Shown one piece after another: positions 27,889 through 37,048 of a stretch of 64,000 nucleotides of DNA. A program made the translations under genes and the position numbers. The stretch spans positions 1-64,000 of the forward strand of contig JNJK01000023.1 of NCBI GenBank assembly GCA_000701625.1, given 5' to 3'. The first letter of the stretch is position 1. Each line of letters starts with the position of its first letter. Under the pieces are notes generated by a model. That model ran no database searches and was not told the DNA's origin. It saw only the letters and a program-made list of their open reading frames with translations. This stretch comes from Lachnospiraceae bacterium MC2017 (GTDB lineage: Bacteria; Bacillota; Clostridia; Lachnospirales; Lachnospiraceae).

Positions 27889-30168
27889 ATGGCCGCCATT
27901 TTTACGAGTGTACATATTTTGGAATCTATACAGGGCTCGGTTGAGCATATCATTTACAGAAATCCCGATAATGGTTATACGGTTTTGAATTTAGAAACGG
28001 AGGATGGAGAAGTTATCCTTGTGGGCATGATACAGGCTGTTGAGGAAGGTATCGAGCTGGAGGCGGAGGGTGACTTTATTTATCATGCGCGCTATGGTGA
28101 GCAGTTTAAGGCTGAAAAATGTACCATTCATGAACCAACCGATGCAGAGTCGATCCTTCGTTATCTGGCAGCCGGAAGTATAAGAGGGATAGGACCTGCA
28201 CTTGCGAAACGCATAGTTAAGAAATTTGGAGAAGAAACGTTCAGGATTATGGAAGAAGAACCGGAAAGGTTATCGGAGATAAAGGGTATCAGCATGAATA
28301 AGGCGCAGGATATCGCTGAGTCCTTTGCTGAAAAGAACGGAATCCGCAGAGCTATGATGTTTTTGCAGCAATATGGTATCTCCAATCGCCTTTCTCAAAA
28401 AATATATGGAAAATATCGTGAACGTCTGTATACCGTAATTGCTCAGAATCCTTATCAGATGACAGAGGAAGTTGAGGGCGTAGGTTTTAAGACCGCTGAT
28501 GAGATAGCGCAGAGGGCGGGGATTGACAGACATTCCGATTTCAGGATACGTTCGGGGATCCTGTATGCGCTGACTCTGGCAGAGGGAGAAGGGGATATCT
28601 TTCTTCCCAAAGAAAAGCTTTTGCCTGAGGCTGCATCATTGCTTGCGGTTGAACAAGAGGCAGTAGAAGAACAGCTTTCTGATCTAATGATGAACAGAAG
28701 GATCGTAGTTAAGAAAAAGGGAGAAGAAAGCAGGATTTATAGAAAATCTCTTTATCAGGTGGAAGCAGAAAGCGCAAAGAAACTTATTGAACTTGATCTG
28801 CGTGAGGAATTTCAGGAAAAAGAACTTGAAAGAGATATACAGACAATAGAAGCAAAAAATGATATTACGCTGGCGGATGAACAGCGTCATGCGGTAGAAG
28901 AGGCGGTTCAGAACGGTATTTTTATAATGACGGGAGGGCCGGGAACCGGAAAAACCACGACGATCAGAGTTCTTTTGAGATATTTTTTGTCAAAAGGGAT
29001 GGACGTGATGCTTGCAGCTCCAACAGGACGTGCGGCGAAGCGTCTCACTGAAGCCGCTGGAATGGAAGCACGTACTATCCATCGGATGCTGGAAGTTTCA
29101 GGCGGCCCGCAGGAAACTGATCAACAGACGTCCCTCCGGTCATTTGCCCGGAATGAAGAAAATCCGTTGGAGACGGATGTTGTGATAGTTGATGAAATGT
29201 CAATGGTTGATATATGGCTCTTCCATGCGCTCTTGTCGGCAATATCTGTTGGAACAAAGCTCATAATGGTAGGGGATGAGCATCAGCTGCCTAGTGTCGG
29301 ACCAGGTTCTGTACTTAAGGATATTATCGCATCCGGAAGATTTCATGCTATATCACTGAATCGGGTATTTCGTCAGGCGGAACAGAGCGATATTGTAATG
29401 AATGCACATGCTGTGCTTTCAGGAAAAGTTCCGGTTATGGATAATAAGAGCAAAGATTTCTTCTTTCTTGATCGGAACGAGGCGGAAAAGATAATCGAGG
29501 GTATCATTTATCTTGTTTCAAAAAAGCTTCCGCCGTATGTAAAAGCAGAACCTTCTGAAATTCAGGTTCTGACGCCTATGAGAAAAGGTGTGCTTGGAGT
29601 TGAGAATCTTAACCGGTGCCTGCAGGGGGCGCTAAATCCTCCATCGCCTGATAAAGAAGAGATAGATGCCGGAGACGGACTGCTGCGTCTCGGAGATAAG
29701 GTCATGCAGACAAAGAATAATTATCAGCAGGAATGGAGTCAGGAAATTGAGGGCAAGACGCTTAAACGGACCGGAACAGGTATATTCAACGGGGACATGG
29801 GGACGGTCGTTGAGATAAGTCGTGAAATGGGAACAGTTACGGTTAGATTTGAAGATGGAAGATTGGCGGTTTATCAGCCGGGAAATAGGTCGGAACTGGA
29901 TCTGGCATACGCGATAACAATACATAAATCACAGGGAAGTGAATATCCGGCTATAGTTATGCCGCTTCTTAGTGGTCCGGAAATGTTGATGAACCGAAAT
30001 CTTTTTTATACAGGCATAACCAGAGCAAAGAAATGTGTGATGCTTATTGGAAAGAGAAACACGATAGAGCAGATGATAGGTAATACACATGAACAGGTCA
30101 GATATACAAGCCTCACGGACAGGATCAAAGAATCGTGCGGCGACATGGCGGGAGAGGGGGGATGGTGA
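27889..30168 (+). CDS. recD2: RecD2-type ATP-dependent DNA helicase
   Basis: This is a ~759-residue SF1B 5'-3' helicase of the RecD2 (RecD/TraA) family found in bacteria without RecBCD. Order: N-terminal OB-like region, helix-hairpin-helix repeats (SIRGIGPALAKRIV, EIKGISMNKAQ, EVEGVGFKTADE), Walker A GGPGTGKTTTI near residue 350, Walker B VIVDEMSMVD, motif III MVGDEHQLPSVGPG, and a C-terminal motif VI-like ITIHKSQGSEYP. The start is uncertain: ATG 27889 is used here, and TTG 27874 is also possible. It overlaps the start of comFC by 7 bases. It probably acts in replication-linked repair. Confidence 0.93.
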   Translation: MAAIFTSVHILESIQGSVEHIIYRNPDNGYTVLNLETEDGEVILVGMIQAVEEGIELEAEGDFIYHARYGEQFKAEKCTIHEPTDAESILRYLAAGSIRGIGPALAKRIVKKFGEETFRIMEEEPERLSEIKGISMNKAQDIAESFAEKNGIRRAMMFLQQYGISNRLSQKIYGKYRERLYTVIAQNPYQMTEEVEGVGFKTADEIAQRAGIDRHSDFRIRSGILYALTLAEGEGDIFLPKEKLLPEAASLLAVEQEAVEEQLSDLMMNRRIVVKKKGEESRIYRKSLYQVEAESAKKLIELDLREEFQEKELERDIQTIEAKNDITLADEQRHAVEEAVQNGIFIMTGGPGTGKTTTIRVLLRYFLSKGMDVMLAAPTGRAAKRLTEAAGMEARTIHRMLEVSGGPQETDQQTSLRSFARNEENPLETDVVIVDEMSMVDIWLFHALLSAISVGTKLIMVGDEHQLPSVGPGSVLKDIIASGRFHAISLNRVFRQAEQSDIVMNAHAVLSGKVPVMDNKSKDFFFLDRNEAEKIIEGIIYLVSKKLPPYVKAEPSEIQVLTPMRKGVLGVENLNRCLQGALNPPSPDKEEIDAGDGLLRLGDKVMQTKNNYQQEWSQEIEGKTLKRTGTGIFNGDMGTVVEISREMGTVTVRFEDGRLAVYQPGNRSELDLAYAITIHKSQGSEYPAIVMPLLSGPEMLMNRNLFYTGITRAKKCVMLIGKRNTIEQMIGNTHEQVRYTSLTDRIKESCGDMAGEGGW

Positions 30169-30926
30169 TTAAGAACAGGAAAAACAGATGCGGAAATATC
30201 GCAGTGAAATTGAACCGGACTCGCGAATTGCTGTTGGATCTCATATATCCCAGAAGATGTCCGGTGTGTGACAGCGTCTTGCCGTTTAGAGGAGGGCTTA
30301 TCTGTTCGGCCTGTGCCGGTGAACTTGAAGTTGTCAGGGAACCGTCCTGCAGGAAATGTGGGAGAAAGCTTTTTTCGGAAACGGCGGAGTATTGCAGGGA
30401 CTGTCTTTCGGTTTCGCATACTTTCGACAGGTGCATTTCTGCATTTATTTATAATGATGCCATGCAGGGAGCGATTTTTAAATTTAAGTATGGTAACAGA
30501 AAAGAATATGCACAATTTTTTGTACAATCTATGGCGAGGATCGGATGGCGTGAGATAAAAACTATCTGTCCTGATGCTCTGATACCTGTTCCGCTGCATA
30601 AAAAGAGGCTTTCGGAGCGTGGATTTAATCAGGCGGAATTACTGGCAAAGGGCTTATCAAAAGAACTTGGGATACCAGTGATAACAGGACTTCTGGAGCG
30701 CAGAAAGAACACGGTGCCGCAGAAAATGCTAAGCCGTGAGGCGAGGCGCAAAAATTTGAAAAAGGCTTTTCAGTTAAGTTCTTGTGATGTAAAATTAAAG
30801 CGAGTGATTGTCATTGACGATATATATACTACAGGGAGTACTTTAGATGAGATCGCATTTCTGTTAAAAGGGGCAGGAGTGCAGGAAGTCTATGGTTTTA
30901 CATTATGCTCCGGTATTTCGTTGTGA
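30162..30926 (+). CDS. comFC: ComFC-family phosphoribosyltransferase-like protein
   Basis: This is a 254-residue ComF-family protein. An N-terminal zinc-ribbon (CPVCDSV, CSAC, CRKCGRK, CRDC) is followed by a double-zinc-like linker and a C-terminal phosphoribosyltransferase fold with the PRPP loop VIVIDDIYTTGSTLDE. ComFC is required for DNA uptake in naturally competent species, probably for single-strand DNA handling, but is conserved far beyond them. I chose ATG 30162, with a GGGAGAGGGGG site just upstream; it overlaps recD2 by 7 bases. No comFA is visible. The yvyF gene follows, as in Bacillus. Confidence 0.9.
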   Translation: MVIKNRKNRCGNIAVKLNRTRELLLDLIYPRRCPVCDSVLPFRGGLICSACAGELEVVREPSCRKCGRKLFSETAEYCRDCLSVSHTFDRCISAFIYNDAMQGAIFKFKYGNRKEYAQFFVQSMARIGWREIKTICPDALIPVPLHKKRLSERGFNQAELLAKGLSKELGIPVITGLLERRKNTVPQKMLSREARRKNLKKAFQLSSCDVKLKRVIVIDDIYTTGSTLDEIAFLLKGAGVQEVYGFTLCSGISL

Positions 30927-31027
30927 CAGTTGTTGTCAGGTATCTGTATAAGGGAATGAACAGATACGGTGTCTGAAGGTGAGGCAGATTTAGGGAAGAT
31001 CTGCTTCGGGAAAGTGAGAGGGAAAAT

Positions 31028-31438
31028 ATGAATGTAAAGAACTGTAGGAAATGCGGCAGAATTTTTAATTACATAGGAGGACCGGTAATCTGTCAGCAGT
31101 GTCAGGAGAAAGCAGAGGAGACTTTCCAGACGGTTAAGGCGTATATTGCGGATAATCCTGGAACTACTCTTGCAGCGACCGCAGAGGCTTGTGAGGTCGA
31201 GATCGGACAGATCAAACAGTGGCTCAGAGAAGAGCGTCTTACATTTGAATCACTTGAGGGATCTGAACTCACCTGTGAGAACTGTGGTAAGCCAATTCTT
31301 TCCGGACGTTTTTGTGATGAATGTAAGAAAGAAGTTGCAAATGGCTTTGCTGATTCCATTAAGGGACCTGAAGCTCCGGCGCCTGTTAAGAAGGCAGTAG
31401 ACAGCGGATCAAAGATGAGGTTCCTGAGAAACCGGTAA
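31028..31438 (+). CDS. yvyF: YvyF-like flagellar-operon zinc-ribbon protein (paralogue 2)
   Basis: This is a 136-residue protein of the YvyF / TIGR03826 family: CRKCG and CQQC at the N-terminus, helical middle with IKQWLREERL, CENCGKP and CDEC pairs, and a tail GSKMRFLRNR. Its place right after comFC matches Bacillus, where yvyF precedes flgM and flgN, but neither follows here. Together with the copy at 5956 it gives two paralogues with the same zinc ribbons and the same GSKM-x-FL tail, which is likely functional. AGAGGGAA precedes the ATG. Confidence 0.85.
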   Translation: MNVKNCRKCGRIFNYIGGPVICQQCQEKAEETFQTVKAYIADNPGTTLAATAEACEVEIGQIKQWLREERLTFESLEGSELTCENCGKPILSGRFCDECKKEVANGFADSIKGPEAPAPVKKAVDSGSKMRFLRNR

Positions 31439-31447
31439 TAACAGCTT

Positions 31448-31837
31448 ATGCTGAATGAAGAAAGAATAAAACTAATGACCAGAATGGCTTCTTTTGAAGA
31501 AAATGAAGGAAAGAAGTCCATTTCAATCACAGAGTATTTCCGTAGCGATTATGTTGGCTTTCATATGCTGAAGACTGCGGTGTCGGTTACAATGGCATTT
31601 GTGCTGATCGTTGGGGTCCGCTTGTTCTGCCGTCTTGATGAGTTTATTTCCGAGTTTTATGAGACAGATTTTGTTGGTCTGGCGGAAGGATATCTCAGGG
31701 AATACCTGGTAGTTCTTCTGATCTACCTGTTGTTTGCATATATTCTGTATTCCTACAGATATACACAGGCACACAGGGATGTCAAAATCTATCAGAAGGC
31801 ACTGAAAAAGCTTAGATCTCTATATGAAAGACAATAA
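31448..31837 (+). CDS. Small membrane protein of unknown function
   Basis: This is a 129-residue protein with two probable transmembrane helices: ~residues 42-62 (AVSVTMAFVLIVGVRLF) and ~86-104 (LVVLLIYLLFAYILYSY). A charged N-terminus and a basic C-terminal helix (YQKALKKLRSLYERQ) are probably cytoplasmic. I do not recognise the family. It starts 10 bases after yvyF and ends 2 bases before the next membrane gene, which in turn overlaps cdaA, so it belongs to the transcript leading into the c-di-AMP operon. A partner or regulator of the next protein is possible but unproven. Confidence 0.75.
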   Translation: MLNEERIKLMTRMASFEENEGKKSISITEYFRSDYVGFHMLKTAVSVTMAFVLIVGVRLFCRLDEFISEFYETDFVGLAEGYLREYLVVLLIYLLFAYILYSYRYTQAHRDVKIYQKALKKLRSLYERQ

Positions 31838-31839
31838 TT

Positions 31840-32832
31840 ATGGCAAATTTACTATTGGTCAGGAACCAGCTTAAGGAGTTTTATGCAAAGTATGAGGTGT
31901 TCATAACACCTGCGCTGAGATTCCTGCTGGCACTGATCACCTACACTATTATTAACAAAAACATAGGATATATGGAAGCACTGGACAGCCCGGTGCCGGT
32001 CATTGTCATCTCACTGGTCAATTCTATATTGCCGGTAAATGCGATAATGGTCTTTGCAGCGGGCCTTACCGTGCTCCATCTTTATAAGCTTTCACTTGTT
32101 TGCGCAGGCGTTGTATTAATGATGTTTGTACTGCTTTTTTTGCTGTACTTCAGATTTTCGCCAAAGGACGGTCTTGGTGTTCTGCTGACACCTCTTGCCT
32201 GTGCATTAAACATACCTGCGACGGTGCCTCTTGTTTCCGGGCTCAGAGGAAATATACTGTCGTCCGTATCGGTAGCGTGCGGTGTGATAGTATACTACAC
32301 TATCGGTTATGTGAAGGATAACAATGCTTCGCTTGCGGGGGCAGATATAGAGTCTGCAGTAAATCAGGTGAGAGTTCTTGTGAATGGGATTATTGGAAAC
32401 CGGTCAATGAGAGTTACTGTGGCGGCCTTTATGGTTACTGTTATAGTTGTATATCTGATCAGACGATTATCTATAAACCATAGCAGAACCATTGCTCTTG
32501 TTACAGGATCTATAGTAAATGTGATCATTTTCCTTGCCGGTGACTTCATATATGATCTTCAGATGAATCTGATATTTCTGATCCTGGGCTCGATCATTTC
32601 TTTTGCTATTGCGTTTGTTATCGAGTTTTTCTTCCTTGCGGTAGACTATACCAGAACGGAATATCTGCAATTTGAAGATGATGAATATTACTATTATGTA
32701 AAGGCTGTGCCAAAGCTTTCTGTTTCTGCACCTGAAAAAACGGTGAAGAAGATAAGTTCGGCTGGACGAGGCACAGTAGATAGCAGGGTACGTTCTTTTG
32801 AACGTTCAGAACGCAGACGGACGGATTCATGA
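31840..32832 (+). CDS. Polytopic membrane protein of unknown function upstream of cdaA
   Basis: This is a 330-residue protein with about eight hydrophobic segments and a cytoplasmic C-terminal tail. The tail has an acidic-tyrosine stretch (FEDDEYYYYVKAVPK) and a basic end (RSFERSERRRTDS). I do not recognise the family. It begins 2 bases after the preceding small membrane gene and overlaps cdaA by the four bases ATGA, so translation is probably coupled to the diadenylate cyclase. The acidic-then-basic tail could be an interaction surface. A role in envelope homeostasis or control of CdaA is only a suggestion from position. Confidence 0.75.
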   Translation: MANLLLVRNQLKEFYAKYEVFITPALRFLLALITYTIINKNIGYMEALDSPVPVIVISLVNSILPVNAIMVFAAGLTVLHLYKLSLVCAGVVLMMFVLLFLLYFRFSPKDGLGVLLTPLACALNIPATVPLVSGLRGNILSSVSVACGVIVYYTIGYVKDNNASLAGADIESAVNQVRVLVNGIIGNRSMRVTVAAFMVTVIVVYLIRRLSINHSRTIALVTGSIVNVIIFLAGDFIYDLQMNLIFLILGSIISFAIAFVIEFFFLAVDYTRTEYLQFEDDEYYYYVKAVPKLSVSAPEKTVKKISSAGRGTVDSRVRSFERSERRRTDS

Positions 32833-33716
32833 CTGGAATCGCTAATTTTGTTGGTTATCTCGAAAAGTTCATATCGTTTGATTCCATACCGAGAATGGTC
32901 ACAACGGACTATGTGGAAATTCTGATTATTGCATTTCTTATCTACGAAGTACTTGTGTGGATTAAGAATACAAAGGCATGGTCGTTACTCCGCGGAATTG
33001 TTGTGATCGTTCTTTTTATTCTGGTAGCTTACGTATTTCAGATGAATACGATCATATGGCTGGTGCGTAACGCATTGAACGTAGCTATTATGGCGGTTGT
33101 TGTTATTTTTCAGCCGGAGCTCAGAAAGGCATTGGACATACTTGGAAGAAAGAATATCTTTCGATCCTTCATATCATTTAATGTGTCACCGGGTTCAGGT
33201 GAACGTTTTTCAGATAAGACAGTTAATGAGATCATCAAGGCATGTTATGAGATGGGAAGAGCCAGAACCGGGGCATTGATAGTCCTGGCGCAGAATGATG
33301 CTCTTGATGAATATGAAAGGACCGGGATCGATCTGGACTCTATCGTTACGAGTCAGCTGCTTATTAATATCTTTGAGCATAATACACCGCTTCATGACGG
33401 AGCGGTGATCATCCGGGGTGACAGGATCGTGTCGGCTACATGTTATCTGCCGTTATCAGATAATATGGAGCTTTCAAAGGAACTGGGTACGCGTCATCGT
33501 GCAGGCGTTGGTATATCTGAGGTTACGGATTCATTGACACTTATCGTATCCGAAGAAACAGGACGAGTATCAATAGCATACGAGGGTGAGCTGTTTAGAG
33601 CGGTTGATGCAGAGTTTGTTCGCACACGTATGACAAAACTTCAGAACAAGGCTCGAAAGACTCCGGAAGAACGGCGCCTCTTTTTCTGGAAAGGGAAGGG
33701 CGGTGACCGTTCATGA
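32829..33716 (+). CDS. cdaA: Diadenylate cyclase CdaA (c-di-AMP synthase)
   Basis: This is a 295-residue membrane-bound enzyme joining two ATP into cyclic di-AMP, the essential osmolyte and potassium messenger of Firmicutes. Three N-terminal hydrophobic segments (~residues 30-85) precede the DAC domain with both catalytic motifs: DGA in TPLHDGAVII and RHR in GTRHRAGVG. The ATG overlaps the stop of the upstream membrane gene, and its own stop overlaps the start of cdaR (ATGA in both cases). The cdaA-cdaR-glmM order is the classical one linking c-di-AMP to cell-wall precursor synthesis. Confidence 0.97.
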   Translation: MTGIANFVGYLEKFISFDSIPRMVTTDYVEILIIAFLIYEVLVWIKNTKAWSLLRGIVVIVLFILVAYVFQMNTIIWLVRNALNVAIMAVVVIFQPELRKALDILGRKNIFRSFISFNVSPGSGERFSDKTVNEIIKACYEMGRARTGALIVLAQNDALDEYERTGIDLDSIVTSQLLINIFEHNTPLHDGAVIIRGDRIVSATCYLPLSDNMELSKELGTRHRAGVGISEVTDSLTLIVSEETGRVSIAYEGELFRAVDAEFVRTRMTKLQNKARKTPEERRLFFWKGKGGDRS

Positions 33717-35098
33717 TTCAGACGATGAAAGAGTTTGGAAAAAGACTTGCTTCCAATGCGGGTATAAAGCTGCTTTCACTTCTTATTGCTTTTTTGCTGT
33801 GGCTTGTGGTGGTTAGCATAGATAATCCTGTGATGACCCTTCCATTCACTTCTATCCCGGTGACTATCGAAAACGCTGATGTGATGGAAGAGAGCGGAAA
33901 AGCCTTTGAGCTTTCGGATTCGAGTCGTATGATATCTATAAGTGTTCGTGCGGAAAGATCAGTCCTTTCGGAATTATCAAGGGATAATTTCAAGGCTACA
34001 ATAGATATGACTGAATTAGAAGGAAATCGCGTACCTATCGAAGTAAAGGCAACAAGGTATGCTGACAGGATACAGTCCATTACGCCAAGGCAGGAATATG
34101 CCAATGTGATGATAGAGGATCTGAAAGAATCACAGTACAAGATCCAGGTAGAGGCAACAGGAGACGTGGCGGATGGATATACTGTAGGCAGTAGATCCCT
34201 GACTACAAATGTTGTCAGGGTGTCTGGACCTGAGTCAGTCGTTTCGAAAATCGCTAAGGCTGTTGTGAGAGTCAATGTTTCCGGAATGACAAGTGAGATC
34301 CATACGACTGAACCGGTCGTTCTTCTAAATGAAAATGGTGAACCGGTTGATACGTCTGCGCTTACCATGTCAGTAAAGGAGTCTGGTGCAACGGTTGATA
34401 TCTGGGAGGTTAAGACGGTTTCTCTCACTGCAGCATATACAGGTACACCGGCATCGGGGTATTCTGCTACGGGAAACGTAGAGACATCTGTTAAAACTAT
34501 AGATATTACAGGTGATTCGAAAACCCTTTCATCTGTTCAGTCGGTTTCGATACCGGAAAGTGCAGTAGATATCACGGGGGCTGCAGGTGATGTAACAGTG
34601 ACCGTGGATATAAGCAGATATCTGCCGAGTGGAATATATCTCGTTGATTCATCAAAGTCAGAGGTTGCGGTAACGGTTAAACTCGAAGCAGCGCAGAATA
34701 AGACGCTTGCAATACCGGTTTCTAACCTGACTTTGGAAAATGTTCCTGAGGGAATGACAGCTTCCTTACAAAATGCTGCAGGAGTGTTTACAGTAGATGT
34801 TCAGGGACTAACGTCGGTGCTGAATACACTTGTGCCGGCTGATATTACGGGAACAGCTGATCTTTCCGGTGTATTGCCGGATTCTGAGGGAAATATTACT
34901 CCTGAGTTATACGATGCCAACGTTGTACTGAGTCTTCCGGGTGGAGTGACTCAGGGAAGTGCAACAGTTAAAGTGCTGTTGCAGAACAGTGCTGGCGACA
35001 CGTCTGATAATGGTGACACGGATGGATCAGTTTCTGGTCAGCATGTTGATACAGAAGAAAAAAAGGCTGATGACAGCCAGACTGTAGAAAGTGATTAA
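33713..35098 (+). CDS. cdaR: CdaR / YbbR-domain regulator of CdaA
   Basis: This is a 461-residue protein with an N-terminal membrane anchor (LLSLLIAFLLWLVVVSIDNPV) and several extracellular YbbR repeats. The typical repeat opening (IDNPVMTLPFTSIPVTIENADV) is followed by ESQYKIQVEATGDVADGY, VRVSGPESVVSKI and later copies. The tail is acidic and disordered. CdaR binds CdaA in the membrane and adjusts its activity. It overlaps cdaA by four bases and is followed 52 bases later by glmM. Confidence 0.93.
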   Translation: MIQTMKEFGKRLASNAGIKLLSLLIAFLLWLVVVSIDNPVMTLPFTSIPVTIENADVMEESGKAFELSDSSRMISISVRAERSVLSELSRDNFKATIDMTELEGNRVPIEVKATRYADRIQSITPRQEYANVMIEDLKESQYKIQVEATGDVADGYTVGSRSLTTNVVRVSGPESVVSKIAKAVVRVNVSGMTSEIHTTEPVVLLNENGEPVDTSALTMSVKESGATVDIWEVKTVSLTAAYTGTPASGYSATGNVETSVKTIDITGDSKTLSSVQSVSIPESAVDITGAAGDVTVTVDISRYLPSGIYLVDSSKSEVAVTVKLEAAQNKTLAIPVSNLTLENVPEGMTASLQNAAGVFTVDVQGLTSVLNTLVPADITGTADLSGVLPDSEGNITPELYDANVVLSLPGGVTQGSATVKVLLQNSAGDTSDNGDTDGSVSGQHVDTEEKKADDSQTVESD

Positions 35099-35150
35099 TT
35101 GTAAAAAAAGCCGAATAGAACGGCAGAAGTGTTGAAAGGATTTATTTATT

Positions 35151-36500
35151 ATGGCTAGATTATTTGGAACAGACGGCGTAAGAGGAATTGCTAATACAGA
35201 GCTGACCCCTCTTCTTGCGATGCAGCTTGGTGCAGCAGGCGCCTACGTTCTTACTGAGGAACATTCATATCGTCCTACTATAATGGTTGGATGTGATACA
35301 CGTATATCAGGAGATATGCTTGCAAATGCGCTTATGGCTGGTATTTGTTCAGTCGGAGCAAATGCGGTATATGTGGGTGTAATGCCTACACCGGCGATAG
35401 CATATCTTACGAGAAAATATAAGGTTGATGCAGGTGTTGTTATTTCAGCATCGCACAATCCTGTAGAATTTAATGGTATCAAGTTTTTTAATGGCGATGG
35501 CTATAAGCTTTCTGATGAAATGGAAGATCGCATAGAAGAGTATATCCGTAACGGAAATAAGGATCTTCCACAGCCTACAGGTTCAGGTGTGGGTAAGATC
35601 AAGTACAGAAGAGATGCAAGAGAAGAATATATCAATCATTCCATGAGTCAGATCAGTACAGATCTTACAGGTCTTAAGATCGTTGCTGACTGTGCAGAAG
35701 GTGCGTCATATATCACTTCGATCGAGACTCTTCAGGAACTTGGTGCTACGGTTATACCGATCCACACTCAGCCGGATGGTACAAATATAAATAGCAATTG
35801 TGGTTCAACACACATGGAAGAACTGTGTGCAAGAGTTGTAATGGAAAAAGCGGATGTCGGACTTGCATTTGACGGTGATGCAGATCGTCTCCTTGCTGTG
35901 GATGAAAATGGAAATGTGGTTAATGGTGATGAGATAATGGCTATCATCGGAAATCACATGAAGGAGCAGGGAACACTTAGTGGAAATACTATCGTTGTTA
36001 CCGTGATGACAAATCTCGGCTTCCTTCTCATGGGAAAAGAAAAGGGAATCCGCGTTGATCAGACTAAGGTTGGAGACCGTTATGTACTTGAGCATATGAG
36101 AGAAATCGGTGCATCTCTCGGAGGAGAGCAGTCAGGTCATATCATTTTCTTGAATGAAAACACTACCGGAGATGGTCTTCTCTCAGCACTGCATCTACTG
36201 GAGGTGATAAAACTCAGCGGAAAGAAGCTATCTGAACTTGCAAAAGTCATGGAAGTACTGCCGCAGGCTCTTTGTAATGCAAAGGTACCTACACACAAAA
36301 AAGATAAGTATCTTGAGTATTCTGAGATCAAAGATGCTATACAGGCTCTTGAAAAGAAGTATGCCGGAGAGGGAAGGATCCTAATTCGTCCTTCGGGTAC
36401 AGAGCCGCTTGTTCGTGTTATGATCGAGGGTAAGGATCAGAAGGTTATTGATTCAGATGCACAGAAGCTGGCTATGCTGATTGAAAAGACGGTGATATAA
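35151..36500 (+). CDS. glmM: Phosphoglucosamine mutase
   Basis: This is a 449-residue enzyme converting glucosamine-6-phosphate to glucosamine-1-phosphate on the way to UDP-GlcNAc and peptidoglycan. Visible are the N-terminal [12 protein letters not shown], the phosphoserine loop [16 protein letters not shown] (Ser ~101), the metal loop FDGDADRL, sugar-binding GGEQSGHI and phosphate-binding [12 protein letters not shown]. It ends the cdaA-cdaR-glmM operon; GlmM is reported to bind and inhibit CdaA in other Firmicutes. AAAGGA lies before the ATG. UDP-GlcNAc from this route also feeds the CapEFG and PglF-like enzymes further right. Confidence 0.97.
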   Translation: MARLFGTDGVRGIANTELTPLLAMQLGAAGAYVLTEEHSYRPTIMVGCDTRISGDMLANALMAGICSVGANAVYVGVMPTPAIAYLTRKYKVDAGVVISASHNPVEFNGIKFFNGDGYKLSDEMEDRIEEYIRNGNKDLPQPTGSGVGKIKYRRDAREEYINHSMSQISTDLTGLKIVADCAEGASYITSIETLQELGATVIPIHTQPDGTNINSNCGSTHMEELCARVVMEKADVGLAFDGDADRLLAVDENGNVVNGDEIMAIIGNHMKEQGTLSGNTIVVTVMTNLGFLLMGKEKGIRVDQTKVGDRYVLEHMREIGASLGGEQSGHIIFLNENTTGDGLLSALHLLEVIKLSGKKLSELAKVMEVLPQALCNAKVPTHKKDKYLEYSEIKDAIQALEKKYAGEGRILIRPSGTEPLVRVMIEGKDQKVIDSDAQKLAMLIEKTVI

Positions 36501-36541
36501 TTCTGAATTACAAATAATGCATACAGTATACTATGTTTAAA

Positions 36542-36570
36542 TTGCATAAATTGCCGGGAAATGATATAAT
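36542..36570 (+). promoter_or_regulatory. Sigma-A promoter of the HPr gene
   Basis: TTGCAT, a 17-base spacer and a consensus TATAAT lie 114 bases before the HPr start, leaving a leader of about 105 bases with no obvious riboswitch fold. Confidence 0.75.
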
Positions 36571-36683
36571 TTGTTTATAAAATATGTTGAAACTTTCGGC
36601 AATAATAGGTGAGTGAAAAAACTATCGCAAACAATCGGACAAAAGCTTGCCTATGATATTAATCGACTGGAGGGAAATGCGAT

Positions 36684-36947
36684 ATGGTCAGTCAGAAGGT
36701 CGTTATAAAAAATCCGACCGGACTTCACCTTCGCCCTGCAGGAATACTCTGTAAGGAAGCAATGGAGTTCAAATCACTGATTACATTCAGGTTTCGCGAG
36801 AATACGGCAAATGCAAAGAGTGTTTTAAGTGTTCTCGGGGCATGTGTGAAATGTGGCGACGAAATTGAGCTTGTCTGTGAAGGCGAAGATGAGGGTGAGG
36901 CTCTGAAAAGATTGGTTAGTGCGATCGAGAGCGGACTCGGCGAATAA
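36684..36947 (+). CDS. ptsH: Phosphocarrier protein HPr
   Basis: This is an 87-residue HPr of the phosphotransferase system. His15 and Arg17 are in place (NPTGLHLRPAG), so it can carry phosphate from enzyme I, and Ser46 (NAKSVLSVLG) is in place for HPr kinase and CcpA-linked catabolite repression. Leu16 replaces the common Ala. It stands alone with its own promoter and terminator; ptsI is not adjacent. GGAGGG precedes the ATG. No sugar-specific PTS gene lies nearby, so a mainly regulatory role is possible. Confidence 0.93.
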   Translation: MVSQKVVIKNPTGLHLRPAGILCKEAMEFKSLITFRFRENTANAKSVLSVLGACVKCGDEIELVCEGEDEGEALKRLVSAIESGLGE

Positions 36948-36956
36948 AACAAAGGG

Positions 36957-36992
36957 AAAGCGGAGCTGTGATAAAATTCACAGCTCCGCTTT
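36957..36992. terminator. Bidirectional-looking terminator between ptsH and the convergent membrane gene
   Basis: A perfect 15-bp stem AAAGCGGAGCTGTGA / TCACAGCTCCGCTTT has a 6-base loop, with T-rich sequence after it on the plus strand and CCCTTTGTTTT on the minus strand. It can serve both converging genes. Confidence 0.85.
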
Positions 36993-37048
36993 TGACTTAC
37001 TAGGAAATTCCGCTGGAATTCCGTTGCAATTTCGATGGACGGAAGGGG

